Part shown: piece after piece, positions 8,484 through 15,427 of the stretch
Layout of the letters: each line of letters opens with the position of its first letter
How positions within the stretch are numbered: position 1 is the first letter of the stretch
Origin: UBA1189 sp045544835
GTDB lineage: Bacteria; Bacteroidota; Bacteroidia; Bacteroidales; Bacteroidaceae
DNA length: 34,045 bases
NCBI GenBank assembly: GCA_045544835.1
Contig: JAZPZS010000180.1
Coordinates: 1 to 34,045, forward strand
Direction of reading: 5' to 3'
Made by a program: the position numbers and the translations under genes
Notes under the pieces: model-generated
Told to the model about the DNA's origin: nothing
The model's database searches: none
The model's input: only the letters and a program-made list of their open reading frames with translations

Positions 8484-9248
8484 TTATCTCCTTCTCACCT
8501 TGCCAATGCCGCTGCTGCGGATGTTGGTATGCTTAGGCTCGCCCTTATAATAGATGCTGCCTACCCCATTTGCCTGGCAGGTGAAGCGCTCGGTCACGTA
8601 GCACTCGATGCCCCCCACCCCATTGAGGTCGGCCGTGAGGTCGGGAGTTTCAAGGTCAAAGGCTTCGATGTTGCCCACGCCGTCGGACTTGAACACAGCA
8701 CGCTTCGTGGCCTTTCCCGTGAGTATGATGTTGCCTACACCCTCATTGATAACCTGCAGAATCTCGCACCGTAGGTCGTCGAAAGTGATATTGCCCACTC
8801 CTTCGTTGGTCACCGTCATCATCTGTGCCTCAAAGGCACCCTTCAGGTGGATATTACCCACGCCTTCATTATATACCATATCTACGGTGGGGGTTACGAT
8901 GCGAATATCGATGCCATTGTTCTTCTTCACCTTATACTCTTTGGTCGATTTCACGGTCAATGTACCGTTCTTGCTCACCTCAGGCTCTATGAGGCGGATG
9001 ATGTGCTCGGACCCGCGTGCCTCTATCAGGTATTCGTCGCCCTGCTCGATGGTGATGTTGGCCACCACATCGCAGTATACGGCACTGAACTCGGCCAGCT
9101 CCATGCGTGCTATCACGCCACGGCTCTTCTCAGGTGCTGCATTCGGCTCCTCACTCATAGGGCTACTCCACACTGTCGTGGCATTCATAGGCATGGTTGT
9201 TGCCAACATACCGCCCCATATACACACTGCTATCAATGACTTTTTCAT
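8484..9248 (-). CDS. Secreted GIN-domain (DUF2807) protein
   Basis: 254 residues. An N-terminal signal peptide (MKKSLIAVCIWGGMLATT) is followed at about 45 by the GIN-domain opening FSAVYCDVVANITIEQGD. From residue 129 the protein is a ladder of turns with a 19-23 residue period, each beginning NEGVGNI or a variant (NEGVGNIHL, NEGVGNITF, NEGVGNIIL, DGVGNIEAF, NGVGGIECY, NGVGSIYYK, SGIGKV), consistent with a right-handed beta-helix. The family is found on the Bacteroidota surface or in the periplasm, often in ECF-sigma/anti-sigma operons; its function is not established. Here it is alone between its own ECF-like promoter and a terminator. Confidence 0.85.
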   Translation of the reverse strand: MKKSLIAVCIWGGMLATTMPMNATTVWSSPMSEEPNAAPEKSRGVIARMELAEFSAVYCDVVANITIEQGDEYLIEARGSEHIIRLIEPEVSKNGTLTVKSTKEYKVKKNNGIDIRIVTPTVDMVYNEGVGNIHLKGAFEAQMMTVTNEGVGNITFDDLRCEILQVINEGVGNIILTGKATKRAVFKSDGVGNIEAFDLETPDLTADLNGVGGIECYVTERFTCQANGVGSIYYKGEPKHTNIRSSGIGKVRRR

Positions 9249-9287
9249 ATCCTTTTTCGTTTTAGTTGTTCTGCATTCTATGCATTA

Positions 9288-9317
9288 GACGTAACGAACA
9301 CCCCAAAAAGTTGCAAC
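9288..9317 (-). promoter_or_regulatory. Candidate ECF-sigma-type promoter of the GIN-domain gene
   Basis: On the minus strand GTTGCAAC (9317-9310) is followed after 18 nt by CGTC (9291-9288), about 40 nt before the start codon. GCAAC plus CGTC is the pattern seen at autoregulated ECF-sigma promoters in Bacteroidota. No TAnnTTTG is found in the same interval. No sigma or anti-sigma gene is nearby. Confidence 0.45.
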
Positions 9318-9351
9318 AGGCAGAATATTTTTTCACTTTTTTTCTCTTCGC

Positions 9352-10197
9352 CTATTTTTCGCTTCGCTGATACCCATCTGCATCGCGGTTCTCACGACTC
9401 TGCATGGAAGGCTCCTCAGCACTCACGGTACGAGTCTCGGCCTCCATGGCCAGTATTCCGACACCCAACCGTCTGTGCAGCCACAGCGTAGCAAGCACAA
9501 AGGCTACCGTTGCTATCGCAGCCCATGTCCACATCATGGCCTCGTCCTGCACCTGCTCTTCGAGAGGGATGTCTCCGTAGAGTATCATATTGACTGCCGC
9601 CACGGAGTTGTTGAGCACGTGGCCTATGATGCCGGGCAGCAGACTGCTAGTGCGGTAGTAGAGCCATCCGAACATCACACCCAGGAGGAAGGCAAAGGGT
9701 ATCTGTGCAGGGTTCATGTGCACCACACCGAAGACGAGCGACGACACGATGATGGCGCCCCACGGATTCTGCCACATACGGAGCAGCCGTCCCTCAATAG
9801 CGCCACGGAAGAGCATCTCTTCCAATATCGGGGCCAGCAGCGCTATGGAGAGCAGTCCGAGAGGATTGCGGCTCATCTCGATGAAGGTGTCCTCCATCGT
9901 ATTGGGAATGCCTGCTTGCTCGATGAGCAGATTGAGCACATACATCGCGGCGAATACAAACACTATCGACACAAGCAGCACCTGACGGCTTACCTCTCTA
10001 TATTTATCGCGCGAGAGATCTACATACTTGAAATGCAGAAGATGCCACATCATTACCACGGTTGATGCCACCATAGCCACAGAGGTTGTCATCGTCAGGT
10101 CCATCGGCGCGATGTATTTCGACGCCAGCATCGCCACAACACTGAATCCCAGCTGATAGCCGAAATAGTAGATAATTAGTTTTACGATTGTTAGCAT
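9352..10197 (-). CDS. CPBP-family intramembrane metalloprotease
   Basis: 281 residues with about seven or eight hydrophobic segments. The CPBP (CAAX protease, Abi) motifs are present: Glu126-Glu127-x3-Arg131 (LEEMLFRG), Phe-x3-His160 (FGVVHMNP) and a third histidine at 193 (GHVLNN). These ligate the metal and activate water in Rce1-like glutamyl proteases. The bacterial substrate is unknown; relatives act in bacteriocin immunity or processing of lipid-anchored peptides. The C-terminal 35 residues are polar and variable. It lies downstream of ribF on the same strand, separated by a 229-base repeat-rich gap with no clear promoter. Confidence 0.85.
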   Translation of the reverse strand: MLTIVKLIIYYFGYQLGFSVVAMLASKYIAPMDLTMTTSVAMVASTVVMMWHLLHFKYVDLSRDKYREVSRQVLLVSIVFVFAAMYVLNLLIEQAGIPNTMEDTFIEMSRNPLGLLSIALLAPILEEMLFRGAIEGRLLRMWQNPWGAIIVSSLVFGVVHMNPAQIPFAFLLGVMFGWLYYRTSSLLPGIIGHVLNNSVAAVNMILYGDIPLEEQVQDEAMMWTWAAIATVAFVLATLWLHRRLGVGILAMEAETRTVSAEEPSMQSRENRDADGYQRSEK

Positions 10198-10209
10198 GTT
10201 ATGTTGTTT

Positions 10210-10248
10210 TTAAGTTTTGAGTTCTTTGACAACAGACAACGGACAACA
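10210..10248. repeat. Heptanucleotide tandem array A (intergenic)
   Basis: GACAACA GACAACG GACAACA at 10228-10248 are three exact 7-base steps. They are preceded by two looser 7-mers, TTAAGTT TTGAGTT, at 10210-10223. A degenerate GGTTGAT-like stretch follows at about 10268-10290. Confidence 0.7.
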
Positions 10249-10296
10249 GTCATTGCTGCTTCGCAGCGGTTGATGGCTATGATGGTTGAAAAGTTG

Positions 10297-10425
10297 TGTG
10301 TCATCTCGAACGAACCAACGGTCGACGCCCGAAGGGGCTGAAGTCAAAGATTGTGTCATCTCGAACGGATGTGAGAGATCCCTCGCGCTGCTCGGGATGA
10401 CACGCTGGGCGTCGACCTTCGGTTC
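10297..10425. repeat. Nested inverted/direct-repeat element between ribF and the CPBP gene
   Basis: Two 16-base direct copies of TGTGTCATCTCGAACG lie at 10297-10312 and 10352-10367. Outer arms GAACCAACGGTCGACGCCC (10312-10330) and GGGCGTCGACCTTCGGTTC (10407-10425) are inverted with two mismatches. An inner pair GTGTCATC (10353-10360) and GATGACAC (10396-10403) encloses a GC-rich core. On the minus strand the inner part translates to VIPSSARDLS, a string known as a spurious ORF from dispersed palindromic repeats. It is best seen as a REP/MITE-like mobile or structural element. Confidence 0.7.
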
Positions 10426-10426
10426 A

Positions 10427-11440
10427 TCATTCACCATTCATCTCCCTTACCCTCTCCTTGTCGGCATTGAGTTGGGCAATGAGGTCGTCGAGGCTTTCGA
10501 AGGGTTTCTCGTCGCGCAGTCGTTCCATCACCTTCAACCGTAGTGAACGCCCATAGAGGTCACCCTCAAAGTCGAGGATATGCACTTCAATGCTGCGCTC
10601 CTCACCATTGTTCACCGTAGGGCGATGGCCTATGTTGAGCATACCCATTCCTAATTGACAATTGACAATTGACAATTGACAATTATTTCCATCTCGATGA
10701 TAGTTATCGTTCTCGTTGGTGTCATCGTTGTTAACGACGTTAACCCTCACCGCATACACTCCATCGGCAGGCAGCAGCTTATGCTCGTCGCTGACGCGTA
10801 TGTTGGCTGTGGGAAACCCTATCTTACGGCCCACCTTATAGCCATCCACCACCTCTCCTTCGAGCAGGTAGCAGTAGCCCAGCAGGCTGTTGGCCTCAGC
10901 GATGCGCCCTTCCTTTATGCAGCGGCGTATGCGGGTGGAGCTCACCGCTTCGCAGCCATCCATACAGGCCTCACCACGCACCACCTCGATGCCCAGTTCC
11001 TCGCCATAACGTACATAGTCGTCGAACCCCTCACTACGCCCACGCCCGAAGCGATGGTCATAGCCGATGACCAGCACCTCCACGCCCAGCTGCTCCTTCA
11101 GCACCTGCTCCATGAACTCGCGTGCCGTGAGCTGTGCCATCTCGTGGGTGAAGGTGAGCAATGCCACCTCATCCATACCCGCCTGGCGCAATAACTCCAC
11201 ACGCTCATCGCGCGTCGTCAGTGAGGTACGCGCATTGCCACTCCCCTCCAACATCCGCTTGGGTGCCGTGTCGAAGGTCACCGCTGCAGCTCTCAAACCA
11301 CGCTCATCGGCCATGCGGCGCACCTGGCCCAGCAGGCTCCTGTGGCCGCGATGTACCCCATCGAACGAACCTATCGTGGCAACGCACTTCAATGGAGAAT
11401 GGAGAATGGAGAATGGAGAATTAAATGCTGAACTATGCAT
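10427..11440 (-). CDS. ribF: Bifunctional riboflavin kinase / FAD synthetase
   Basis: 337 residues. The nucleotidyltransferase motif GSFDGVHRGH (residues 24-33) and SSTRIR near 167 mark the FAD synthetase half. GRKIGFPTANI and GMLNIGHRPTVN mark the C-terminal riboflavin kinase. The enzyme makes FMN then FAD from riboflavin and ATP. Two parts do not belong to the family. Residues about 7-17 (NSPFSILHSPL) are encoded by a heptanucleotide array directly after the start. Residues about 235-266, between the kinase strands VRVNV and GMLNIG, are an Asn/Asp-rich insertion ending in a second array (CQLSIVNCQL). The start is uncertain because the array has replaced the usual N-terminus. The HAD gene lies 15 bases upstream on the same strand. 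Confidence 0.9.
   Translation of the reverse strand: MHSSAFNSPFSILHSPLKCVATIGSFDGVHRGHRSLLGQVRRMADERGLRAAAVTFDTAPKRMLEGSGNARTSLTTRDERVELLRQAGMDEVALLTFTHEMAQLTAREFMEQVLKEQLGVEVLVIGYDHRFGRGRSEGFDDYVRYGEELGIEVVRGEACMDGCEAVSSTRIRRCIKEGRIAEANSLLGYCYLLEGEVVDGYKVGRKIGFPTANIRVSDEHKLLPADGVYAVRVNVVNNDDTNENDNYHRDGNNCQLSIVNCQLGMGMLNIGHRPTVNNGEERSIEVHILDFEGDLYGRSLRLKVMERLRDEKPFESLDDLIAQLNADKERVREMNGE
10651..10685. repeat. Heptanucleotide tandem array B inside ribF
   Basis: CTAATTG followed by ACAATTG three times and ACAATTA: five 7-base units, the central three identical. In the minus-strand ribF frame it encodes about residues 252-264. The unit read on that strand contains no stop in any frame, so the array stays open whatever its copy number. 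Confidence 0.85.
11391..11418. repeat. Heptanucleotide tandem array C at the 5' end of ribF
   Basis: Four identical AATGGAG units, then AATTAAA. On the minus strand it encodes residues about 8-17 of RibF, between the initiator and the first catalytic motif. Confidence 0.85.
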
Positions 11441-11453
11441 AGCAAGGAGAGTT

Positions 11454-11474
11454 TTTTAACTTTCAATTTTCAAC
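11454..11474. repeat. Heptanucleotide tandem array D at the 3' end of the HAD gene
   Basis: TTTTAAC TTTCAAT TTTCAAC, three imperfect 7-base units. On the minus strand they give the last residues LKIES and the TAA stop of the HAD phosphatase. Confidence 0.55.
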
Positions 11475-12067
11475 TCGTCACGCCAGTCACAGTTCGCCTT
11501 CGGGCAGTAGGTGTGGAATCCCAGCGCCTCGGCTGCATCGCAGCTCACCTGCAGGTCATCAATGAAGAGCGTCTCTTCGGGCTTGATGCCTGCCAGCTGT
11601 GCCACCTTGAGGAAAGCCTCGGGCGTAGGTTTCAGTTCGTGTATCTCGTGTGAGAGGAATATCTTCTCGAAGTAGTCCTCGGCCTGCAAGCCCTTGTAGT
11701 CGAACCGCTTGCGTCCCTCCTCCCAGTGCACGGCATTCGTGTTGCTCAGCAGGAACAGGCGATAGCGCTCCTTCAGCCCCAGCAGCATATCCAATTTATA
11801 GGTCGGGATATCGAGCAGCAATGCATTCCAAGCCTCATCGATCTGCTCGTCGGTAAGTCCCGGAGCATAGATGCGGCGCACCGTATCATGAAACTCGGGC
11901 ACCGTCATCAGCCCCTTCTCGAAGTCCATTAGGTCGGCACGCTGACCATAGGGATTGGTCAGCTCATCACTCACTTCTACGCCCAACTGGCGGAAAGCCT
12001 CGGTGCAGCGATGCTTGTCGAGGTGTATGAGTACACCGCCCCAGTCAAAGAGTATATTCTTTATCAT
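11456..12067 (-). CDS. HAD-superfamily phosphatase (YihX-like)
   Basis: 203 residues with the four HAD motifs: motif I FDWGGVL with nucleophile Asp8, motif II LLSNTN, motif III lysine in HELKPTPEAF, and motif IV FIDDL. The second motif-I aspartate is replaced by Gly10, as in YihX-type sugar-phosphate phosphatases, which have the same D-x-G form; it is therefore not by itself a sign of inactivity. The substrate is unknown (YihX acts on alpha-D-glucose-1-phosphate). The final LKIES and stop codon come from a short heptanucleotide array. ribF starts 15 bases downstream, suggesting co-transcription from the promoter at 12105-12112. Confidence 0.88.
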   Translation of the reverse strand: MIKNILFDWGGVLIHLDKHRCTEAFRQLGVEVSDELTNPYGQRADLMDFEKGLMTVPEFHDTVRRIYAPGLTDEQIDEAWNALLLDIPTYKLDMLLGLKERYRLFLLSNTNAVHWEEGRKRFDYKGLQAEDYFEKIFLSHEIHELKPTPEAFLKVAQLAGIKPEETLFIDDLQVSCDAAEALGFHTYCPKANCDWRDELKIES

Positions 12068-12104
12068 AATATCTATATAATATCTATCTTAACCATTATA
12101 GATA

Positions 12105-12112
12105 CAAAAGTA
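12105..12112 (-). promoter_or_regulatory. -7 element of the HAD/ribF unit
   Basis: TACTTTTG on the minus strand, 37 nt before the HAD start codon. The -33 region is not convincing. Confidence 0.45.
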
Positions 12113-12154
12113 CGACAAAAATCAGACATTTTAAATGTTTTTTCCACGAAACAC

Positions 12155-12185
12155 TTGTAAATTTCAAACAAACCCCTTACCTTTG
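12155..12185 (+). promoter_or_regulatory. Promoter of the CAT-anticodon tRNA
   Basis: TTG (12155-12157), 20 nt, TACCTTTG (12178-12185), 35 nt before the mature tRNA 5' end. Confidence 0.65.
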
Positions 12186-12220
12186 CACTTGCAATTTGAG
12201 GGTAACCTCATCATTGTGTC

Positions 12221-12294
12221 GGGCTTTTAGCTCAGTTGGTTAGAGCAACAGACTCATAATCTGGAGGTCCTAGGTTCAAGCCCTAGATGGCCCA
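12221..12294 (+). tRNA. tRNA with CAT anticodon (elongator Met, or Ile2)
   Basis: 74 bases forming a full cloverleaf. Acceptor GGGCTTT/ATGGCCC, D-stem GCTC/GAGC, anticodon loop CTCATAA, T-arm CTAGG-TTCAAGC-CCTAG, discriminator A. CCA is not encoded. Two non-Watson-Crick oppositions are seen: U6-U67 in the acceptor stem and A27-G43 in the anticodon stem. Elongator Met and lysidine-modified Ile2 share this anticodon, and I cannot separate them by eye. Confidence 0.9.
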
Positions 12295-12308
12295 CGACAA
12301 AGAAGAGA

Positions 12309-12346
12309 AGCTAAGCATTTAGAAATAAATTGTTTAGCTTTTTTTA
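12309..12346 (+). terminator. Terminator after the CAT tRNA
   Basis: AAGCTAAGCA (12309-12318) pairs with TGTTTAGCTT (12332-12341, one G-U), followed by a T run to 12346; it starts 15 nt after the tRNA. Confidence 0.75.
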
Positions 12347-12691
12347 TGTGCTTTTGTCAGATTGTAGTCGCTCATATTTCTGAAGAAACTGCTTAAAAAT
12401 TGTTCTGTTGGTTCAATCAAATGAGGGCTGTTTAAGCAAATTTAGGAGCAGATTATGCATAGTGCTCTAGGGAAGGAATAAGACTGTTGGAATCTTAAGA
12501 TTTGAGAAAAATGCGATAAAATCACAACTTTTAGATGATTAATTTTGTTTGAAATATCTGAAATCGCCACTTAATTTAAAATTTCATCCCATATAGTAAT
12601 TTCGCCCCAATAGCAAAGTATGTAACCTAAAAAAGAGGGATTAGTGAAAATAAAACGCGAAATTTGCACCGAAACAAGCGAAAACAACATT
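12347..12691. other. AT-rich intergenic stretch with no recognisable gene
   Basis: 345 bases, clearly poorer in G+C than the flanks, with no ORF of note. It contains an 8-bp perfect dyad (TGCTTAAA 12390-12397, TTTAAGCA 12431-12438). A possible -7 element TAATTTCG (12597-12604) lies 88 nt before the ligase start. Otherwise I see nothing. It may be eroded former coding sequence, but I cannot identify any protein in it. Confidence 0.5.
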
Positions 12692-14350
12692 ATGATTAAG
12701 CATTATTTGAATTATGCGGAGTCGGCTATCAAGAATTATTGGAGCATGCCCGCATTTACCAACTACGGTAAGAATACCTTTACCTTCGGTCAAGTTGCAG
12801 AAAACATCGAGAGACTGCACATCCTGTTGCAAACTGCTGGCGTTGCCAAAGGCGATAAGATTGTCCTTTGCGCCAAGAACTCTGCCGAATGGGCAGCATC
12901 ATTTATTGCTATAGGTACATACGATGGTGTGATGGTGCCCTTGCTCAACGACTTTACTACAGACAGTATACAGAAGCTCACCAATCACTCTGATGCCACT
13001 GCAATCTTCACCGAACCTGAGATTTGGGAAAAGATGAATGTCGAGGAGATGCCCAAACTGAATATCGCCATCAACATACAGAACTTCGCTCCAATCTATA
13101 CGAGAGGGCATGAGGTGGATGCCAAAGCATTTCACGATCAGTGCGAACAGATTTTTAAGGAGCGCTTCCCTGAAGGCGTGAAGCCAGAGCATATCAGCTA
13201 CCCTACAGGCAGCCTTGATGAACTGGAGCTGATTAACTACACTTCTGGAACAACAAGTGACCCGAAGGGCGTTATGCTGTCGGCACGCGCTATTAGTTCG
13301 AATATTGAGTTTGCGATTCCTAACATGCCCAATCAGCCCGGATGGCACATTCTATCCATGTTGCCCTTGGGTCACATGTATGGTATGGCATTCGAGTTTC
13401 TCTATCCTTTCGTGACGGGTTGCCACATTTACTTCCTTGGAAAGACTCCAACTCCTTCAATCCTCATCAAGGCGTTGGCCGAGGTAAAACCCTATATGCT
13501 GGTAACTGTACCTCTTGTTGTGGAGAAAATCTTCAAGGGCAAGGTGATGCCTACGCTCAACAAGCCTCACATGAAGCTGCTCACCGCTATCCCTGGTGTA
13601 AACAAGATTATCTATAACACCGTACGCAAGAAGTTGCTCGCCACATTCGGTGGCAATCTAGAGCGTGGTAGCCTTATCGTGGGTGGCGCTGCCATCAACG
13701 AAAAGGTGGAGAAACTGATGAAGAAAATGAACTTCCCCTACACCGTAGGCTATGGCATGACAGAGTGTGCCCCACTCATCTGCTACAGAAACTGGCGCGA
13801 GTTTGCTATGCGTTCGTGCGGAATGCCTGTTGATCGCCTCGAAGTACGTATCGACTCTGAAGACCCGCGAAATGTAGTAGGCGAGATTCAAATCAAGGGT
13901 GACAACGTGATGGACGGATACTACAAGAACCCCGAAGCTACCAAGCAGGCCTTCACTGAAGATGGCTGGCTCAGGAGTGGTGACCTCGGTGTCATCGATG
14001 CAGAGGGTAACGTGTTCATCAAGGGGCGCTCGAAGAATATGATTCTCAGCGCCAGCGGACAGAACATTTATCCCGAGGAAATTGAGGATAAGCTGAACAG
14101 TCAGCCTCTTGTGGCTGAATCTATTGTTATCAGTCGTGGCAAGAAGATTGTGGCGCTTGTAGTGCCTGATATGGATGCATTCAAGAAACTCGAGGGCAAC
14201 ACCAAAAGTGTCGACGAGATAATGAATGAATACTTAAAGATAGTGAATGCTGAACTGCCGGTATACAGCAAAGTAGGCCAAATTGAGCTCCGTGAGGAGC
14301 CCTTCGAGAAGACTCCGAAGCGCAGTATCAAGCGTTTCCTCTACTCGTAA
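12692..14350 (+). CDS. AMP-forming acyl-CoA/fatty-acid ligase
   Basis: 552 residues from the chosen start MIKHYLNYAE. A GTG 48 bases upstream is in frame but adds a polar extension not expected in the family. ANL-superfamily motifs are intact: the phosphate-binding loop YTSGTTSDPKGVML, GYGMTECAPL, the SGDLG motif with the hinge region IKGRSKNMIL, and the C-terminal catalytic lysine in KTPKRSIKRF. The enzyme activates a carboxylic acid, probably a long-chain fatty acid, as an acyl-adenylate and transfers it to CoA. Substrate length is not readable from the sequence. It is monocistronic by layout; the LytTR gene 126 bases downstream has its own promoter. Confidence 0.88.
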   Translation: MIKHYLNYAESAIKNYWSMPAFTNYGKNTFTFGQVAENIERLHILLQTAGVAKGDKIVLCAKNSAEWAASFIAIGTYDGVMVPLLNDFTTDSIQKLTNHSDATAIFTEPEIWEKMNVEEMPKLNIAINIQNFAPIYTRGHEVDAKAFHDQCEQIFKERFPEGVKPEHISYPTGSLDELELINYTSGTTSDPKGVMLSARAISSNIEFAIPNMPNQPGWHILSMLPLGHMYGMAFEFLYPFVTGCHIYFLGKTPTPSILIKALAEVKPYMLVTVPLVVEKIFKGKVMPTLNKPHMKLLTAIPGVNKIIYNTVRKKLLATFGGNLERGSLIVGGAAINEKVEKLMKKMNFPYTVGYGMTECAPLICYRNWREFAMRSCGMPVDRLEVRIDSEDPRNVVGEIQIKGDNVMDGYYKNPEATKQAFTEDGWLRSGDLGVIDAEGNVFIKGRSKNMILSASGQNIYPEEIEDKLNSQPLVAESIVISRGKKIVALVVPDMDAFKKLEGNTKSVDEIMNEYLKIVNAELPVYSKVGQIELREEPFEKTPKRSIKRFLYS

Positions 14351-14407
14351 AATCTAAATGGTTGTAGGCTGCCATTCTGGAGGCCGTACAAAAAATGTTA
14401 AGTTTTC

Positions 14408-14451
14408 TTTCAAAAGTGCGAGTTTCTGCATAGAAATTCGTACTTTTGAAA
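14408..14451 (+). promoter_or_regulatory. Long inverted repeat overlapping the LytTR promoter
   Basis: TTTCAAAAGTGCGA (14408-14421) and TCGTACTTTTGAAA (14438-14451) are inverted with one G-T opposition. Inside them TTTCT (14423-14427) and AGAAA (14432-14436) continue the dyad around a 4-nt centre. The right arm contains the -7 element TACTTTTG (14441-14448). No T-run follows, so this is better read as an operator than a terminator. Confidence 0.65.
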
Positions 14452-14476
14452 TCGAAAACGAATAATTTAAAATCTA

Positions 14477-15334
14477 ATGGATTTTCTTACACAATATATA
14501 CCTCGATACCTGCTCACTAAGCGTAACCAAGTCATTTTGGTGACCTCGGCTGCGGCATTTGCCCTCTTCTTTATTATCGTATACCAACCATTTGGTGTAT
14601 TACAATGGGGGCGTGAGCGCGTGTCGGAGTTTATGTTTGTCATCTATTCGCTTCTCATTGTACTGTTAGGTATGAGCATCGTAGCCATCAGCCGCGTCAT
14701 CATGTACTATCGTACCAAGAAGCACGAGATAAGCATTTTGAATTACGCCATATGGGTGTTTGTCGAGTTGGCCATTATGGCTATCGCCTATACCATTTGT
14801 TCCATCTTGGCCGATGTGCAGGAGGATATATGGGTAGCCTTCAAGAGCGCCCTACAGAATACCTCGCTCATTTTGCTTATTCCCTACATCATCTGTATCA
14901 CCGCATTCACTCTACAGGACAAGAACGAGCGTCTGCGTCAGATAGAGGATGACTTTGACAAAGCGGTTGCACAGAAAATGGCAGGTAAGGGACTTATCTC
15001 TTTCTACGATGAACGGGGTGAGTTGCAGCTTTCTGTGACGAAAGAGAACCTGTTGTACATAGAGTCGGCCGACAATTACATCTACATTTGGTACATGAAG
15101 AACAATCAGCCCAAGAAACTCATACTGCGCAATACTCTAAAGCGCACCGCCGAATCGCTGGCTGAAACCAATGTGATGCGTTGTCATCGTGGATATATGG
15201 TCAATATGGAGCAAGTAAAAGTACTACGTCGCGAGAAGGAGAACTTCTATCTTGAACTAGGCATTGAGGGTGTAAAAGACATCCCCGTATCGAAAACCTA
15301 TGGCGATGCAGTAATGAAGTGGCTATCCATGTAA
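14477..15334 (+). CDS. Membrane-anchored LytTR-family transcription regulator
   Basis: 285 residues. Four hydrophobic segments (about 18-40, 51-73, 90-112, 124-143) are followed by a short coiled linker (QDKNERLRQIEDDFDKAV) and a C-terminal LytTR DNA-binding domain from about 170. The domain shows its typical ESADNYIYIWY and RCHRGYMVN blocks. There is no receiver domain, so it is not a classic response regulator; it probably binds DNA while tethered to the inner membrane. No kinase or target operon is next to it. The 44-bp dyad over its promoter suggests autoregulation, which is inference. It begins 26 bases after that dyad. Confidence 0.87.
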   Translation: MDFLTQYIPRYLLTKRNQVILVTSAAAFALFFIIVYQPFGVLQWGRERVSEFMFVIYSLLIVLLGMSIVAISRVIMYYRTKKHEISILNYAIWVFVELAIMAIAYTICSILADVQEDIWVAFKSALQNTSLILLIPYIICITAFTLQDKNERLRQIEDDFDKAVAQKMAGKGLISFYDERGELQLSVTKENLLYIESADNYIYIWYMKNNQPKKLILRNTLKRTAESLAETNVMRCHRGYMVNMEQVKVLRREKENFYLELGIEGVKDIPVSKTYGDAVMKWLSM

Positions 15335-15375
15335 AATATCTTCATTCATTCGTAGTATAATCCATTTTTTTACAC

Positions 15376-15383
15376 TATCTTCG
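15376..15383 (+). promoter_or_regulatory. -7-like element of purT
   Basis: TATCTTCG, one base off TAnnTTTG, 44 nt before the start codon. No clear -33 element. Confidence 0.35.
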
Positions 15384-15427
15384 CAGTCATAAATTTAGGG
15401 AAAATCAGAATTCAAAACTTAAAAGAT

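Noticed and set aside
8608..9288. 226-codon plus-strand ORF with repeated LPTPS strings
   Set aside because: Antisense of the GIN-domain repeats; the periodicity is inherited from the real gene.
10210..10437. 75-codon minus-strand ORF between the CPBP gene and ribF
   Set aside because: Made entirely of the nested repeat element and array A; no protein family, and the string VIPSSARDLS is a typical repeat translation.
10651..10685. Tandem repeats considered as a CRISPR array
   Set aside because: Units are 7 bases with no spacers, and no cas genes are present.
11456..12067. Missing second Asp of HAD motif I taken as inactivation
   Set aside because: YihX-type phosphatases naturally have D-x-G in this position, and the other motifs are intact.
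12644..12691. GTG start 48 bases upstream for the acyl-CoA ligase
   Set aside because: Adds a polar stretch not expected in the family; the ATG at 12692 gives the usual MIKHYLNYAE-like start.
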